This document shows, in pieces, positions 37,447 to 46,952 of a stretch of 64,000 nt of DNA. Position 1 is the stretch's first letter; every line of letters starts with the position of its first letter. Made by a program: the position numbers and the translations under genes. The stretch is from NCBI GenBank assembly GCA_017478625.1, contig JAFVDF010000016.1, forward strand, positions 62,001 through 126,000. Direction: 5' to 3'. Below the pieces are notes generated by a model that searched no databases, had not been told where the DNA came from, and saw only the letters and a list, made by a program, of their open reading frames with translations. Origin of the DNA: Alloprevotella sp. (GTDB taxonomy: Bacteria > Bacteroidota > Bacteroidia > Bacteroidales > Bacteroidaceae).

Positions 37447-37959
37447 TTAGCGTTTACGAGCAATTACCAAGGCCGCTACAATGCAAGCAAGCAATAGGAC
37501 GGAAACAGCCTCGAAAGGAAGCAGAAATCCGTTGTCGCCTGTTGACAGCATACTCGAGCCTACGTCATTCATACTCAATATGCCCTCGTTGGGAGCGGCA
37601 AGGGGATTCGTAGCGAAATTCCCCTTCAAAATGGCGAAAACAAAGATGCCTAATCCGGCCAGACTAAGCAGGGCTGATGCAAAAATCTTTGTTTTTGTAT
37701 TTTGGCTAAGCTGGTCTTTGCGTCCGCGCGTCAAAAGGATTGCGAAGACATATAGTACCACTACGCCGCCTGCATATACCATCAACTGGACTGCTCCAAG
37801 GAATGTGTAGCCCAATATAAAATATATTCCAGCTGTACCTACCAAAGCAAAGAAAAGGTAGGTGGCTGCACGCAATATGCTTTTCGTCAGCACGCAGGCT
37901 ATTGACGAAAACAAAATTAAAGCAGCCAAAATGAAAAACATAATGTTATGTGAATCCAT
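37447..37959 (-). CDS. nuoJ: NADH-quinone oxidoreductase subunit J
   Basis: A 170-residue membrane subunit with five helices and the family's helix-3 pi-bulge segment GAVQLMVYAGGVVVLYVF. It begins 3 bp after the nuoI stop. A polar stretch around NPLAAPNEGILSMNDVGSSM separates helices four and five, as in other NuoJ proteins. Confidence 0.94.
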   Translation of the reverse strand: MDSHNIMFFILAALILFSSIACVLTKSILRAATYLFFALVGTAGIYFILGYTFLGAVQLMVYAGGVVVLYVFAILLTRGRKDQLSQNTKTKIFASALLSLAGLGIFVFAILKGNFATNPLAAPNEGILSMNDVGSSMLSTGDNGFLLPFEAVSVLLLACIVAALVIARKR

Positions 37960-37962
37960 ATA

Positions 37963-38496
37963 TTACGATTGTGTTGGCTGAGGGTTAGACGAATCGGTTG
38001 CAGGTTTGGGGGCTACTGGGCGAGCCACAGGTTTGCGCTCTTGAACCTTGCTTCCTGGCTGATTAAGTTGCTTGATGAGTTTAGAACGGTCAAACACGGC
38101 ATTCTCAAAACTCTGGTCAAAACTGATAGCATCCTGCGGACAAACGCGTACGCAAATCATGCAGTACATGCATATTCCCTGGTCGTAGATGTACCGGTCA
38201 AGAATCTTTTTCTTCTTTCCGTCTTCCGTCTCGATAGTCTTGCTCTTTACCTCAATAGTGCCGTTGGGGCAGTTCATAGAGCAAATACCGCAAGCGATAC
38301 ACTTGTGTTCGTTCTGCTCGTTGTGAGGCATTACCAGACTACCGCGGAAACGGTCGAACATAACGAGTTCGTTGCGGTTCTCAGGGTATTGCTCTGTTAT
38401 CTTCTTGGTGAAGAATTCGCGCATAGTGGTTTTTAGGCCAACCATTAGCGTCTTGATTCCTCCAAAGAGTCCTTGTATATAATTGTTATTTTCCAT
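37963..38496 (-). CDS. nuoI: NADH-quinone oxidoreductase subunit I (two 4Fe-4S)
   Basis: A 177-residue peripheral-arm subunit carrying clusters N6a and N6b, ligated by CIACGICSMNCP and CMYCMICVRVCP. It passes electrons to NuoB. The C-terminus has a Pro/Ala/Lys tail (RKPVARPVAPKPA and following) not needed for the ferredoxin fold, and a closely similar tail begins NuoCD. The gene lies 6 bp after nuoH. NuoEFG, the NADH module that normally feeds it, are absent from the operon. Confidence 0.96.
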   Translation of the reverse strand: MENNNYIQGLFGGIKTLMVGLKTTMREFFTKKITEQYPENRNELVMFDRFRGSLVMPHNEQNEHKCIACGICSMNCPNGTIEVKSKTIETEDGKKKKILDRYIYDQGICMYCMICVRVCPQDAISFDQSFENAVFDRSKLIKQLNQPGSKVQERKPVARPVAPKPATDSSNPQPTQS

Positions 38497-38502
38497 GGCA
38501 GC

Positions 38503-39591
38503 TTAGTTTAGGTTAATTCCAAGTCCGAGTACCACGACAAGAGCCATCAGCAACAAATTGATCAGACTGATAGGCATGAGGTATTTCCACTCTAAGGAAA
38601 GAATGTGGTCAATACGCAAGCGGGGGAATGTCCACCGTTCCCACATCAGCAGGAATACGACAAAGAAGGTTTTGCCTACGAACCAGAAGAATCCGGGTAT
38701 CAAATCCATTATATGGTTAAAGCCGTCGAGACCTGCAATATGCAGGGGTGCCCAACCGCCCAAGAAAATGGTGGATGCAATACCTGCAGCAATAAACAAG
38801 TTAAGGTATTCAGCCAAGTAGTAATAGCCGAAATGCATACCGGAATATTCTGTGTGGTAACCGGCCGTAAGTTCGCTCTCACCTTCAGGTAGGTCGAACG
38901 GGCCACGATTACACTCTGCATTGCCTGCAATAAGGTAAACAAGGAATGCAATAAGTGCAGGCAGATGTCCGCGTACGATGTTCCAGCCGTAGTCGGCTTG
39001 TTGCTGCACGATCTCGGAGATTTGCATTGTTCCTGTAAGGGCCACCATTGTCAGCATAGTCAGACCGATGGAAATCTCGTAGCTGATGAGCTGCGCTCCT
39101 GCACGCATGGCTCCAATCATCGGATATTTACTGTTACTTCCCAATCCGGCTAGCAGAATACCTACTACGCCGATGCTGGACACCGCCAGCATGAAGAATA
39201 TACCAATATTGAAGTCGATGATATGACCACCTTTGTTCCATGGAAGACAAGCAAAAGTGAGCATAGATGCGGTCACGACGAGATACGGGGCAAGGTCGTG
39301 GAGGAAACGGTCGGACTTACGCATTCGTATAATCTCTTTCTGGAGCATTTTGAATACGTCGCCGAAAACTTGCAATAGTCCCCACTTACCTACACGGTTC
39401 GGACCGATTCGGCACTGGAAGAAAGCGCAGATTTTGCGCTCCAAATAAATTAGGGCAATAGCGAAAACGGCATAGAGCGTAATGATGATGAGTGCCACCA
39501 CTACCGACTCCAGCAAAATGGCGGTCCATTCTGGTATGAAACCCGTCAGCCAAGTGTGTATCGCTGTTGTCCAAGTCTGTAAGTCAAACAT
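38503..39591 (-). CDS. nuoH: NADH-quinone oxidoreductase subunit H
   Basis: A 362-residue membrane subunit that forms the quinone cavity with NuoB and NuoD. It shows [21 protein letters not shown], the charged loop [17 protein letters not shown] and the late RFPRLR-like [10 protein letters not shown]. About eight helices are predicted. The start [10 protein letters not shown] leaves 40 bp to nuoCD. Confidence 0.96.
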   Translation of the reverse strand: MFDLQTWTTAIHTWLTGFIPEWTAILLESVVVALIIITLYAVFAIALIYLERKICAFFQCRIGPNRVGKWGLLQVFGDVFKMLQKEIIRMRKSDRFLHDLAPYLVVTASMLTFACLPWNKGGHIIDFNIGIFFMLAVSSIGVVGILLAGLGSNSKYPMIGAMRAGAQLISYEISIGLTMLTMVALTGTMQISEIVQQQADYGWNIVRGHLPALIAFLVYLIAGNAECNRGPFDLPEGESELTAGYHTEYSGMHFGYYYLAEYLNLFIAAGIASTIFLGGWAPLHIAGLDGFNHIMDLIPGFFWFVGKTFFVVFLLMWERWTFPRLRIDHILSLEWKYLMPISLINLLLMALVVVLGLGINLN

Positions 39592-39631
39592 ATTGTAGTT
39601 TCTTATAATTTCTTGGTTACACGGAATAGAG

Positions 39632-41296
39632 TTATCTGTCGATATCAGGGACTACATAGTCAAGCGTACCATTGATGGCCATCATATCTGCGATGAGCTC
39701 GTTGTGGCAAGCCTTGTCCATAATATAAACAAGCGGAAGTCCGGTGGAGCGATAGTGGAGTCGATAGGGAGTCTTATCGCCTTTGCTTTCCAGATAGACA
39801 CCAAATTCGCCACGACTGCCTTCTACGGCGCTGTAATAAGCGCCCTCGGGCACTTTAAGGATGGGCTTGGTTTTTGTCTGATACGTTCCTTCGGGAATAT
39901 TATCCACCAGTTGTTCAATGATATGCAAACTCTCCTCAATCTCGTCCAGACGGTTGAGCAGACGGGCATAACTGTCGCCTTCAGTACGGATGATTTCCTT
40001 AAAGTCCACCTTGTCGTAAGCTGCATAAGGAGCCCGTTTGCGCACATCGTTGTGCCAACCTGAAGCACGGCCTGAAGGACCTGTGCAACCTCCGGAGATG
40101 ACATCTTCCTTACTTAGCAGGCCTACGCCAATAAGACGATTGCGTGCGATGATATTGTTTACGAAAATGTCATAGTATTCCTTAATATTCTTACGCATGT
40201 AAGGTATAAATTCGCTTACCCGTTTCTGGAAATTCGGGTGGATGTCGTGAGCTAAGCCACCTATCATATTATAATTTAATATGAGTCGTCCGCCACAAGT
40301 CTCCTCGAAGATGTCCAAAACACGCTCGCGGTCGCGGAAACCATAAAGGAATGCGGTCGTGGCACCCATGTCTTGGCAGAGACATGAGAAGAAAAGGATG
40401 TGTGAGTCTATGCGCTGAAGTTCGTCCATAATGGTGCGGACGTACTGCACGCGGTCGCTTACTTCTATGCCCGATGCTTTTTCAATCGTCATACATAGCG
40501 CGTGGCGACTCTGCATAGCGCCCAGATAATCCATACGGTCCGTCAGAGCCAGAGTCTGCGGATAGGTGTAGCTTTCATTGAGTTTTTCAATACCGCGATG
40601 GATATATCCGAGGATGGGATCTATCTTCTTGATTTTTTCTCCCTCCAATGCTACGCGGAAATGTAGAACTCCGTGCGTAGAGGGGTGTTGCGGGCCAATA
40701 TTGACTACGTAATCGTCGGGCGTAAAGACTACATTTTCAGTTTCCTTAATACTTCCGTCCTCAGCACGGTCGTATTGCTTCGTTACATCAGCGAACTGAA
40801 AATTGTCCATACGTAGGTCATTCTGCTCCTCGGTCTTATCATCTTTCCGCAGAGGGTGGCCAATCCAGTCCTCGCGCAAAAATACGCGACGCATATCGGG
40901 ATGGCCCAAGAAGCGTATGCCGTAGAAGTCGAACACCTCACGTTCATAGATGTTGGCTATGTCCCACAAATCGGCTACAGACGGGAGGAAAGGATTTTCT
41001 CTATCCGTTGTTACACTTTTAATATATGCGCGCTTTCCAGATTGGGTGGACCAAAGATTATAAATACAGCCCAGACCATCTTCTCCCCAGTCCACGCCTG
41101 TGATAAGTTCGAGGAAATCCATTTCTTCCTCTTGCTTAAGTCTAGACAGTTCGGCATGAAGATTTTCTGGCTCTACCAGCGTAGCCTTAACTTCGTTTTC
41201 TGCAGGAGAAGGAGCGGGTGTAACGGCTGGTTTCGGTTGTACGGGTTTTGCAACGGGCTGCGTCTCAGCAGCTACATTCTGTTTGTTGTCTTCCAT
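39632..41296 (-). CDS. nuoCD: Fused NADH-quinone oxidoreductase subunits C and D
   Basis: A 554-residue fusion. Residues about 1-35 are a Pro/Ala/Lys linker ([17 protein letters not shown]). Residues about 45-165 are the 30-kDa NuoC domain ([20 protein letters not shown]). The rest is the 49-kDa NuoD domain with [15 protein letters not shown], the quinone-site residues, and the closing [12 protein letters not shown]. The fusion is known in several bacterial lineages. Its N-terminal linker resembles the NuoI C-terminal tail, which is unusual. It lies 23 bp after nuoB. Confidence 0.96.
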   Translation of the reverse strand: MEDNKQNVAAETQPVAKPVQPKPAVTPAPSPAENEVKATLVEPENLHAELSRLKQEEEMDFLELITGVDWGEDGLGCIYNLWSTQSGKRAYIKSVTTDRENPFLPSVADLWDIANIYEREVFDFYGIRFLGHPDMRRVFLREDWIGHPLRKDDKTEEQNDLRMDNFQFADVTKQYDRAEDGSIKETENVVFTPDDYVVNIGPQHPSTHGVLHFRVALEGEKIKKIDPILGYIHRGIEKLNESYTYPQTLALTDRMDYLGAMQSRHALCMTIEKASGIEVSDRVQYVRTIMDELQRIDSHILFFSCLCQDMGATTAFLYGFRDRERVLDIFEETCGGRLILNYNMIGGLAHDIHPNFQKRVSEFIPYMRKNIKEYYDIFVNNIIARNRLIGVGLLSKEDVISGGCTGPSGRASGWHNDVRKRAPYAAYDKVDFKEIIRTEGDSYARLLNRLDEIEESLHIIEQLVDNIPEGTYQTKTKPILKVPEGAYYSAVEGSRGEFGVYLESKGDKTPYRLHYRSTGLPLVYIMDKACHNELIADMMAINGTLDYVVPDIDR

Positions 41297-41319
41297 ATCG
41301 TATTCCGTTATTTGAGCCG

Positions 41320-41964
41320 TTAGGCTTGTTCTTGGTTCTTAATAATTTCGTCTTCCTGCTGACGCACTTCCTTGTAGGATAGTGGTGACGCTTCCTTACG
41401 GTTTGTAGTGCCGAAGAATTGCTCGGCTTTTACTTTGCGCTGTAATTGCATCATTCCGTACAAGAAGCTTTCCGGACGTGGCGGACAACCTGGTACGTAA
41501 ACATCTACGGGAATAATTTTATCTACACCCTGCACTACGTGGTAAGATTTGGTAAACGGGCCACCTGCAATAGCGCATCCGCCAATTGCAACCACATATT
41601 TCGGATCAGCCATTTGATCGTAGAGTCGGCGCAATACGGGAGCCATTTTGTGTGTTATGGTGCCGTTCACCAGAATAACGTCGGCTTGGCGTGGGCTATT
41701 GCGAGTTACCTCGAACCCAAAGCGAGCGATATCGTAGCGGGCCGCGCAGACCGCCATGAACTCGATACCACAACAACTGGTAGCGAAAGTGAGCGGCCAG
41801 AGGGAGTTGCTGCGTCCCCAGTCAAATAAATCGTCCAACGTGCGTACTGCAATATTTACGCCGTTCTGATTGAGTTCATCGATTAGTTGCTCTAACGTTT
41901 CGTTATCTTTGAACTCTTCGTAGGGAATGCTTTTGATTTTTGGTCTTTTAGGTTTCATTGCCAT
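41320..41964 (-). CDS. nuoB: NADH-quinone oxidoreductase subunit B
   Basis: A 214-residue subunit carrying cluster N2, the last cluster before quinone: ligands in ATSCCGIEFM, GGCAIAGG and YVPGCPPRPE. The frame is open upstream into nuoA, but the family N-terminus and an AGGAG about 8 bp before ATG 41964 place the start there; ATG 41958 would form a direct ATGA overlap with the nuoA stop. Overlap with nuoA implies coupled translation. Confidence 0.96.
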   Translation of the reverse strand: MAMKPKRPKIKSIPYEEFKDNETLEQLIDELNQNGVNIAVRTLDDLFDWGRSNSLWPLTFATSCCGIEFMAVCAARYDIARFGFEVTRNSPRQADVILVNGTITHKMAPVLRRLYDQMADPKYVVAIGGCAIAGGPFTKSYHVVQGVDKIIPVDVYVPGCPPRPESFLYGMMQLQRKVKAEQFFGTTNRKEASPLSYKEVRQQEDEIIKNQEQA

Positions 41965-42305
41965 CTTAATGCTCCTTTCCTCCAGGCATAGGCCAAACCT
42001 AGAATTAGAATGAATAAGAAAAACAAAGCGCTCAATAGGCCGGCCGGACCTAGAGAACGCATTACTACTGCCCATGGAAAGAGAAACATCGTTTCTACAT
42101 CGAACAACAGAAAGAGAATAGCGAAGAGATAGTAGCCTACACGGAACTGCATCCAAGTTTGACCGCGTGTAGGAATTCCGCACTCAAAGGCCTCGTCTTT
42201 CTGGGCGTTGAAACTTCTCGGTGCGATAAGGTTAGCCAGCACCAAAACAAAGCCTACGAACGCCAGTCCTGTCACAATGACCGTGACAAACAAGGTAAAA
42301 TTCAT
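41955..42305 (-). CDS. nuoA: NADH-quinone oxidoreductase subunit A
   Basis: A 116-residue three-helix membrane subunit, first in the operon. It contains the conserved AFECGIPTRGQ loop, which lies near the quinone cavity, and FLLFDVETMFLFPWAV. The order nuoA-B-CD-H-I-J-K-L-M-N is complete for the membrane arm and connecting arm, without E, F or G. The predicted promoter is at 42423-42430. Confidence 0.95.
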   Translation of the reverse strand: MNFTLFVTVIVTGLAFVGFVLVLANLIAPRSFNAQKDEAFECGIPTRGQTWMQFRVGYYLFAILFLLFDVETMFLFPWAVVMRSLGPAGLLSALFFLFILILGLAYAWRKGALRWQ

Positions 42306-42633
42306 AGCGATTATGTGATAGAATTATAGATTTATTATGCGACTAGACGGGTGAGCGAGCGTGGACAATTCAGAGGGTGCAATTTTCTTGCGCCATAATG
42401 GGACACACTACGCAATTATGCGCAAAAGTATAATAAATCGGCAAATCCTCCAACTTCTATATTATAGAAATTCCTGCAGGCTGGAAATTCTGCAATTAGA
42501 CGGTACTGTCGGAAAACGCGATTTTTGGATTTTTGTGTGCAATTTCCAAAAAATAGGCTTACTTTCGGTTTTTAGAAAATTTTCCGCTGGGCTGAATTCG
42601 GTTGATTTAGCCCCAGAAATTTTAGATAACAGC
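42306..42633. other. Divergent nuo / rsmI control region
   Basis: No gene. It contains the nuo promoter and two array-like motifs, GCGCCATAATGGG (42391-42403) and CGCAATTATGCGC (42411-42423), about 20 bp apart and overlapping the predicted nuo start point. Confidence 0.5.
42423..42454 (-). promoter_or_regulatory. nuo operon promoter
   Basis: On the minus strand, TACTTTTG (42423-42430) preceded 20 bp upstream by GTTG (42451-42454). The leader would be about 110 nt. Confidence 0.55.
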
Positions 42634-43341
42634 ATGCTTTATTTAGTACCTACTCCTATTGGAAATCTTGAAGATATAACGTTGCGGGCGCTTCGCATTC
42701 TCAAAGAAGTGGACGTGGTTTTGGCAGAAGATACGCGCACGAGTGGAATGCTACTAAAACACTTCGATATTCAGGCTAAATTTTGTTCGCACCATAAGTT
42801 TAACGAACATCAGACGGCAGCCGCCTTTGCGGCGCGTATGGCGGCAGGTGAAAATATGGCTCTCATAAGTGATGCGGGTACTCCGGCCATTTCAGATCCC
42901 GGATTTATGCTTGTGCGGGCCTGTGTGGAGCACAATGTAGAAGTACAGTGTCTGCCCGGGCCTACGGCTTTTGTGCCTGCGCTGGCGGTGTCTGGACTGC
43001 CCTGTGAGCGCTTTACGTTTGAAGGATTCTTGCCCCAGAAAAAAGGCCGTCTCTCCCGACTGGCGGAACTCGCCAATGAAGCCAGGACAATGATTTTTTA
43101 CGAATCTCCTTACCGTGTAGTAAAGACTTTAAGCCAAATGTCCGAGGCTTGGGGCGGGGAGCGGGCTTGCGCCGTATGCAGAGAAATTTCCAAGCTACAC
43201 GAAGAGTGCGTCCGTGGTACGCTGTCGGAAGTTCAAAGCCATTTTGAGCAGAATCCCCCACGCGGAGAGTTCGTTATAATAGTAGAGGGAGCCAGTCGCT
43301 CCGCGAAAAAACAAAAATTAAACGCTGTAGATTCAGAATAG
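42634..43341 (+). CDS. rsmI: 16S rRNA 2'-O-ribose C1402 methyltransferase
   Basis: A 235-residue SAM-dependent enzyme of the tetrapyrrole-methylase fold that 2'-O-methylates C1402 of 16S rRNA. The motifs are LVPTPIGNLEDITLRA at the N-terminus, AEDTRTSGMLLKH, ALISDAGTPAISDPG, LPGPTAFVPAL and FYESPYRVVKTL. The frame is open from 42361, but the family starts at MLYLVPTP, so ATG 42634 is chosen. A C-terminal extension found in some members is absent. Confidence 0.96.
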   Translation: MLYLVPTPIGNLEDITLRALRILKEVDVVLAEDTRTSGMLLKHFDIQAKFCSHHKFNEHQTAAAFAARMAAGENMALISDAGTPAISDPGFMLVRACVEHNVEVQCLPGPTAFVPALAVSGLPCERFTFEGFLPQKKGRLSRLAELANEARTMIFYESPYRVVKTLSQMSEAWGGERACAVCREISKLHEECVRGTLSEVQSHFEQNPPRGEFVIIVEGASRSAKKQKLNAVDSE

Positions 43342-43409
43342 TCTAAACTTATAAACTGACACAAGGCTTGCACCAATAGGCAAAAGCCTGTCGTAATAAA
43401 CTTGTAACT

Positions 43410-44297
43410 ATGAAAATTGTAAAACATCTTATTTTCTTTTTCCTTTCTTCCTTCCTTCTTTCTGTAGCTTCCTGCGATACCTTGCTACAAAAGAAAAAAT
43501 CGGGCGAAGACTCTATGGCTCAGCAGATAGATTCTTTGCGTAGCGCCTTAGAAGAGTCTAAGAATGAAACTAATGACTTGATGCAGACGGTAGATGAGAT
43601 CCAGCAATGTTTCCGAGAGATTAATGATGCAGAAGGAATAGTTACTACGCAGATTGCTCAGGGCGAGGGAACGCAGAAGCAGGCCATCGTGGACAACATC
43701 TTACTTATACAGGAAAAGATGAAGCTCAATCGCAAACTTATAGATAGTCTGCGCGAACAGCTCCGTACTTCTAAGGGCGCAAATACCAAGATGAAATCTA
43801 CGCTCGAGGAGATGGTTGATAATTTTCAGAAGCAGTTGGATGAAAAGACTGCGCGCATCAGCGCACTGGAAGAAGAACTGCAGAAGAAGGATATTCGTAT
43901 CCAGGAGCAAAGTGAACAAATCAGTTCGCTCAATGAGAATGTCAATTCGTTAGCGCAGAGTAACGAAGAGCAGGCTAAGATTATTGAAGCGCAGGACGAG
44001 CGTCAGCACACAGCCTATTATGCTTTTGGCCTGAAGAAAGAACTAAAGAAACTTCATATACTTGAAGACGGTGAAGTGCTCCGTTCTTCCAACTTCAACC
44101 CTAGCTACTTTACAAAAATTGACTACCGCGTTACAAAAGTTATCCCTTTGCGTTCGAAGAGTGCCAAGCTTCTGACGAGTCATCCGGCCGATTCTTACAC
44201 GCTTGATCGCGATTCCAATAAGGAATACACCCTTCGTATCCAAGACCCCGACCGCTTTTGGAGTGTGAGCAAGTATTTAGTTATTGTGGTCAAATAA
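43410..44297 (+). CDS. Coiled-coil lipoprotein of unknown function
   Basis: A 295-residue protein with signal peptide and lipobox SVASC (Cys22), so probably membrane-anchored. Residues about 35-210 are a long coiled coil rich in Glu, Lys and Gln with leucine at heptad positions (EKTARISALEEELQKKDIRI). The C-terminal 80 residues are globular (ILEDGEVLRSSNFNPSYFTK). I do not recognise a named family; similar predicted proteins are common in Bacteroidetes envelopes. The next lipoprotein gene follows by 20 bp. Confidence 0.75.
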   Translation: MKIVKHLIFFFLSSFLLSVASCDTLLQKKKSGEDSMAQQIDSLRSALEESKNETNDLMQTVDEIQQCFREINDAEGIVTTQIAQGEGTQKQAIVDNILLIQEKMKLNRKLIDSLREQLRTSKGANTKMKSTLEEMVDNFQKQLDEKTARISALEEELQKKDIRIQEQSEQISSLNENVNSLAQSNEEQAKIIEAQDERQHTAYYAFGLKKELKKLHILEDGEVLRSSNFNPSYFTKIDYRVTKVIPLRSKSAKLLTSHPADSYTLDRDSNKEYTLRIQDPDRFWSVSKYLVIVVK

Positions 44298-44317
44298 TCA
44301 TTCAAATCTCTATAGTT

Positions 44318-44944
44318 ATGAAAAAGTACACGCTCTTATTGTTTGCATGCGTTCTGGCTTTGCAGAGTTGTTCTTCTAGCCAATTTGCCGGTACTGCAAC
44401 GGGTGGCTTTTTGGGAGGTATGGTGGGTTCTGCCATTGGAGGTATAATTGGAGGGCCTCGAGGCTCGGATGTCGGTACGCTCATAGGTGCCGCTACAGGT
44501 GCTGCTGTGGGTGCTGCGGCTACCTCGCCCGAATCACAGGCCGACCGTAGCAGGACGCATCAATCGCAGGCTCAGCCTCGTCGGAACAGCCGTCCGGTCT
44601 ATTCGGATCGTAGAGATTATGGCGTGCTGAGTATAGAAAATATTTATCTTGACGATTATAACCGTAACGGCATTCTTGAAAGTGGAGAACCTGCTTATCT
44701 GATTGTGGATATATACAATCGTGGCAGTCGCTATGTCGGAGATATCACACCGTATATCACCTGCAGTTATTCGTCCGTAAAAGTTTCTCCCGCGGCCACA
44801 ATATTGGGCATTGAGCCGGGACAGGGTATCCGGTACAGAGCTACGATTAAAACGGGACGCCGTTTACCCAACGGTTCTATTTCCTTCCGGGTACAACTCC
44901 CAGACGGCACTACTCGCACCTTTACTGCGCGTTGTCGTCGATGA
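44318..44944 (+). CDS. Glycine-zipper lipoprotein of unknown function
   Basis: A 208-residue lipoprotein (lipobox ALQSC, Cys18). Residues about 27-70 are glycine-zipper repeats (GGFLGGMVGSAIGGIIGG), which pack into membranes, followed by an Arg/Gln/Ser-rich linker and an Ig-like domain with an EF-hand-like acidic loop (DDYNRNGILESGE). The start is ATG 44318 because the upstream frame overlaps the previous gene and hides the signal peptide. Role unknown; an outer membrane structural part is possible. Confidence 0.75.
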   Translation: MKKYTLLLFACVLALQSCSSSQFAGTATGGFLGGMVGSAIGGIIGGPRGSDVGTLIGAATGAAVGAAATSPESQADRSRTHQSQAQPRRNSRPVYSDRRDYGVLSIENIYLDDYNRNGILESGEPAYLIVDIYNRGSRYVGDITPYITCSYSSVKVSPAATILGIEPGQGIRYRATIKTGRRLPNGSISFRVQLPDGTTRTFTARCRR

Positions 44945-44995
44945 ATGAAGTACAATCTGCTGAGCCGGTTGTGTTGTAGGCTCGCATGATATAGA

Positions 44996-45029
44996 AAAAA
45001 TCCCTTCGCCTTAGGCTGGAGGGATTTTT
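44996..45029. terminator. Terminator between the lipoprotein pair and the dehydrogenase
   Basis: An imperfect stem AAAAATCCCT...AGGGATTTTT with A- and T-runs on both sides, usable by both converging genes. Confidence 0.7.
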
Positions 45030-45057
45030 ATGTATGAAGCGGATTGTCTGAACAGAG

Positions 45058-46017
45058 TTATGAGACCACATTCTGAGGATGTCCTTCTAGAAATGCCTGT
45101 AAGTTGGCCACGGATACATCCATCAGGCGTTGCCGGGCTTCTCGGCTGGTCCAACCTATATGGGGCGTAATCAGACAGTGCTTTGCGTGGAGTAGTGGAT
45201 TGGTTGCGCTAGGTGGCTCCTCCGTAATAGCATCCAAGCAAGCGGCTCCGAGATGTTCGCATTCTAATGCGTCGATGAGTGCGGCTTCATCTATGAGTCC
45301 GCCCCTGCTGGTGTTGATTAAGATAGCCCCTTTCTTCATCGAGAAAAGTCGTTCACGGCTGACTATACCTGCGGTTTCCGGACATAGCGGACAATGGAGT
45401 GATACGAAATCACTTTCGCGAAAGAGGGCGTCAAGTTCGCGTTTCTCAATTCCTTTAGGCAATAGCGTGGCAGGTTTGGAGGTGTAGGCCAGCACCTGCA
45501 TCTGCAGACCGAGAGCCATATAGGCCAGTGACATACCGATATGGCCTAGTCCTACAATGCCGAGTCGTTTGCCTGCCAGCTCCACTATCGGGCGGTCGCA
45601 AGGGTAGTCGGGATGATTTTGCCATTGTCCGTCGCGTACCTGTCGGACATAATGGGCCACGTGAGTGGTGGCGTTGAGCAAGTGGGCCAGAGCCATCTGC
45701 GCTACGGCTTGCGACGAATAGGCAGGAACGTTGCTCACCACAATTCCGCGTTGGCGTGCTTCGGCTACATCTACCACGTTTACACCGGTGGCCAGGACGT
45801 TGATGAATCGCAGGGAGGGGAGGGCAGACAGCACATTTGCGTCAAGCCGGACCTTATTAGTCATTACTATATCTGCGTTAGTACAACGTGCTATAGTCTG
45901 TTCTGCAGCGGTGCGCGGATATACCGTCAGGTTGCCCAAGGCTTCCATCGGTTCCCACGACAGGTCGCCGGGGTTTCCGGCATATCCGTCCAATACGACA
46001 ATGCGGGGTCTTTTCAT
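45058..46017 (-). CDS. D-2-hydroxyacid dehydrogenase (hydroxypyruvate/glycerate type)
   Basis: A 319-residue NAD(P)-dependent dehydrogenase. The Rossmann motif is GIVGLGHIGMSLA. The catalytic trio is visible as Arg in NTSRGGLIDE, Glu in ITEEPPS and His in TPHIGWTS. The N-terminal motif INVLATGVNVVDV fits glycerate or hydroxypyruvate reductases better than D-lactate dehydrogenases or PdxB, but the substrate is not certain. It overlaps no gene; the small membrane protein gene upstream ends 1 bp before its start, so they are cotranscribed. Confidence 0.88.
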   Translation of the reverse strand: MKRPRIVVLDGYAGNPGDLSWEPMEALGNLTVYPRTAAEQTIARCTNADIVMTNKVRLDANVLSALPSLRFINVLATGVNVVDVAEARQRGIVVSNVPAYSSQAVAQMALAHLLNATTHVAHYVRQVRDGQWQNHPDYPCDRPIVELAGKRLGIVGLGHIGMSLAYMALGLQMQVLAYTSKPATLLPKGIEKRELDALFRESDFVSLHCPLCPETAGIVSRERLFSMKKGAILINTSRGGLIDEAALIDALECEHLGAACLDAITEEPPSATNPLLHAKHCLITPHIGWTSREARQRLMDVSVANLQAFLEGHPQNVVS

Positions 46018-46018
46018 A

Positions 46019-46309
46019 TTAGCGCAGTATGATTAATAAAATGTCACAAATCGTCAGCACGTTACCCAAGGCCAGAATGGCTATACCTTGCCAGTACCAG
46101 CCTCTCCGATAGATGTCCAGACCGAAGAAAAAGGTCAGAGCGGGAAATAGCCACAGCAGGTTGGTCAGCACATAGAGCAGGAACGACAGTACGATGTTTG
46201 TGCTGGTTCCAAACGGGTGCAGACCACCAAAGAGGAAGAATACACTCAAAAAGACAGGTATGATGTTGAAAAATGCTTGGGTAAGTACCCACTTGGGAAA
46301 CTCTTTCAT
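46019..46309 (-). CDS. Small three-helix membrane protein
   Basis: A 96-residue hydrophobic protein with three predicted membrane segments (FFNIIPVFLSVFFLFGG, IVLSFLLYVLTNLLWLF, GIAILALGNVLTICDIL). No known family was recognised. It lies directly upstream of the dehydrogenase gene with a 1-bp gap, so they probably form a two-gene unit. Confidence 0.65.
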   Translation of the reverse strand: MKEFPKWVLTQAFFNIIPVFLSVFFLFGGLHPFGTSTNIVLSFLLYVLTNLLWLFPALTFFFGLDIYRRGWYWQGIAILALGNVLTICDILLIILR

Positions 46310-46396
46310 TTGCCAGGAAAATTATTTCTTCTCGTATTTGTCTGTACAAAAATACAGAAATACCGCAGTTTGTCTATGCGCTCAGATATAAAAATA

Positions 46397-46425
46397 AAAT
46401 GGGAACCCTTTTGGCTCCCATTTTT
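46397..46425 (-). terminator. Terminator after the small exported protein gene
   Basis: AAAATGGGA and its partner TCCCATTTT pair around a GG/CC extension, with T- and A-runs outside. It ends the 46449-46952 gene. Confidence 0.75.
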
Positions 46426-46448
46426 AATTATCCTGGTGGAGGACACTG

Positions 46449-46952
46449 TTATTGGGCATAGATGTTATAGTCGCCCAGAGTAAAGACTCCTGTAACAATC
46501 ATGCCGGCAGGAATGACGGCCTGACCTCCTTTCTTACAAAGATAGAAAAGCATAGGCCACAGTACGGTCAGTCCTACTCCTAATCCAACGCCCAGAACTT
46601 TCCCTTTTCGGTTCTCGCCCTCTTGTGTCGTTTTGCCATAAAGTTTGATGAGGGTACCATCTACGGCTTTTGTACTGACGTACTCTACCTCCAACATTCC
46701 AGGCCTGCCTACTCCGCGGGCCTTCTTGCTGGTCAGGGTGGCTACGACTGGAGTGCCGGCTTTGATAAGGATTTTTCCTGCGTTGTCCTTTACGTCGGTG
46801 GCCACTACGATTCCACTGCTAAATGTGGACGTGTCCTTGCTGGATAGTTCTGAGGTAAACTGAACTGGCACCTGTGTGTTGTTGGGCAACGTCTGCGCTG
46901 TGGCTGACAATCCTATGCAAAGAACTGACAGAAAGAATGCAATTTTCTTCAT
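46449..46952 (-). CDS. Exported protein of unknown function
   Basis: A 167-residue protein with a Sec signal peptide (to LSATAQ). The middle has repeated beta-type stretches (NAGKILIKAGTPVVATLTSKK), like a SAF or beta-clip fold. A hydrophobic stretch (GVGLGVGLTVLWPMLFYL) and a second turn near VIPAGMIVTGVFTL follow. No family named with confidence. Upstream lies a nine-G homopolymer and a promoter module shared with the TolB-like gene. Confidence 0.65.
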   Translation of the reverse strand: MKKIAFFLSVLCIGLSATAQTLPNNTQVPVQFTSELSSKDTSTFSSGIVVATDVKDNAGKILIKAGTPVVATLTSKKARGVGRPGMLEVEYVSTKAVDGTLIKLYGKTTQEGENRKGKVLGVGLGVGLTVLWPMLFYLCKKGGQAVIPAGMIVTGVFTLGDYNIYAQ

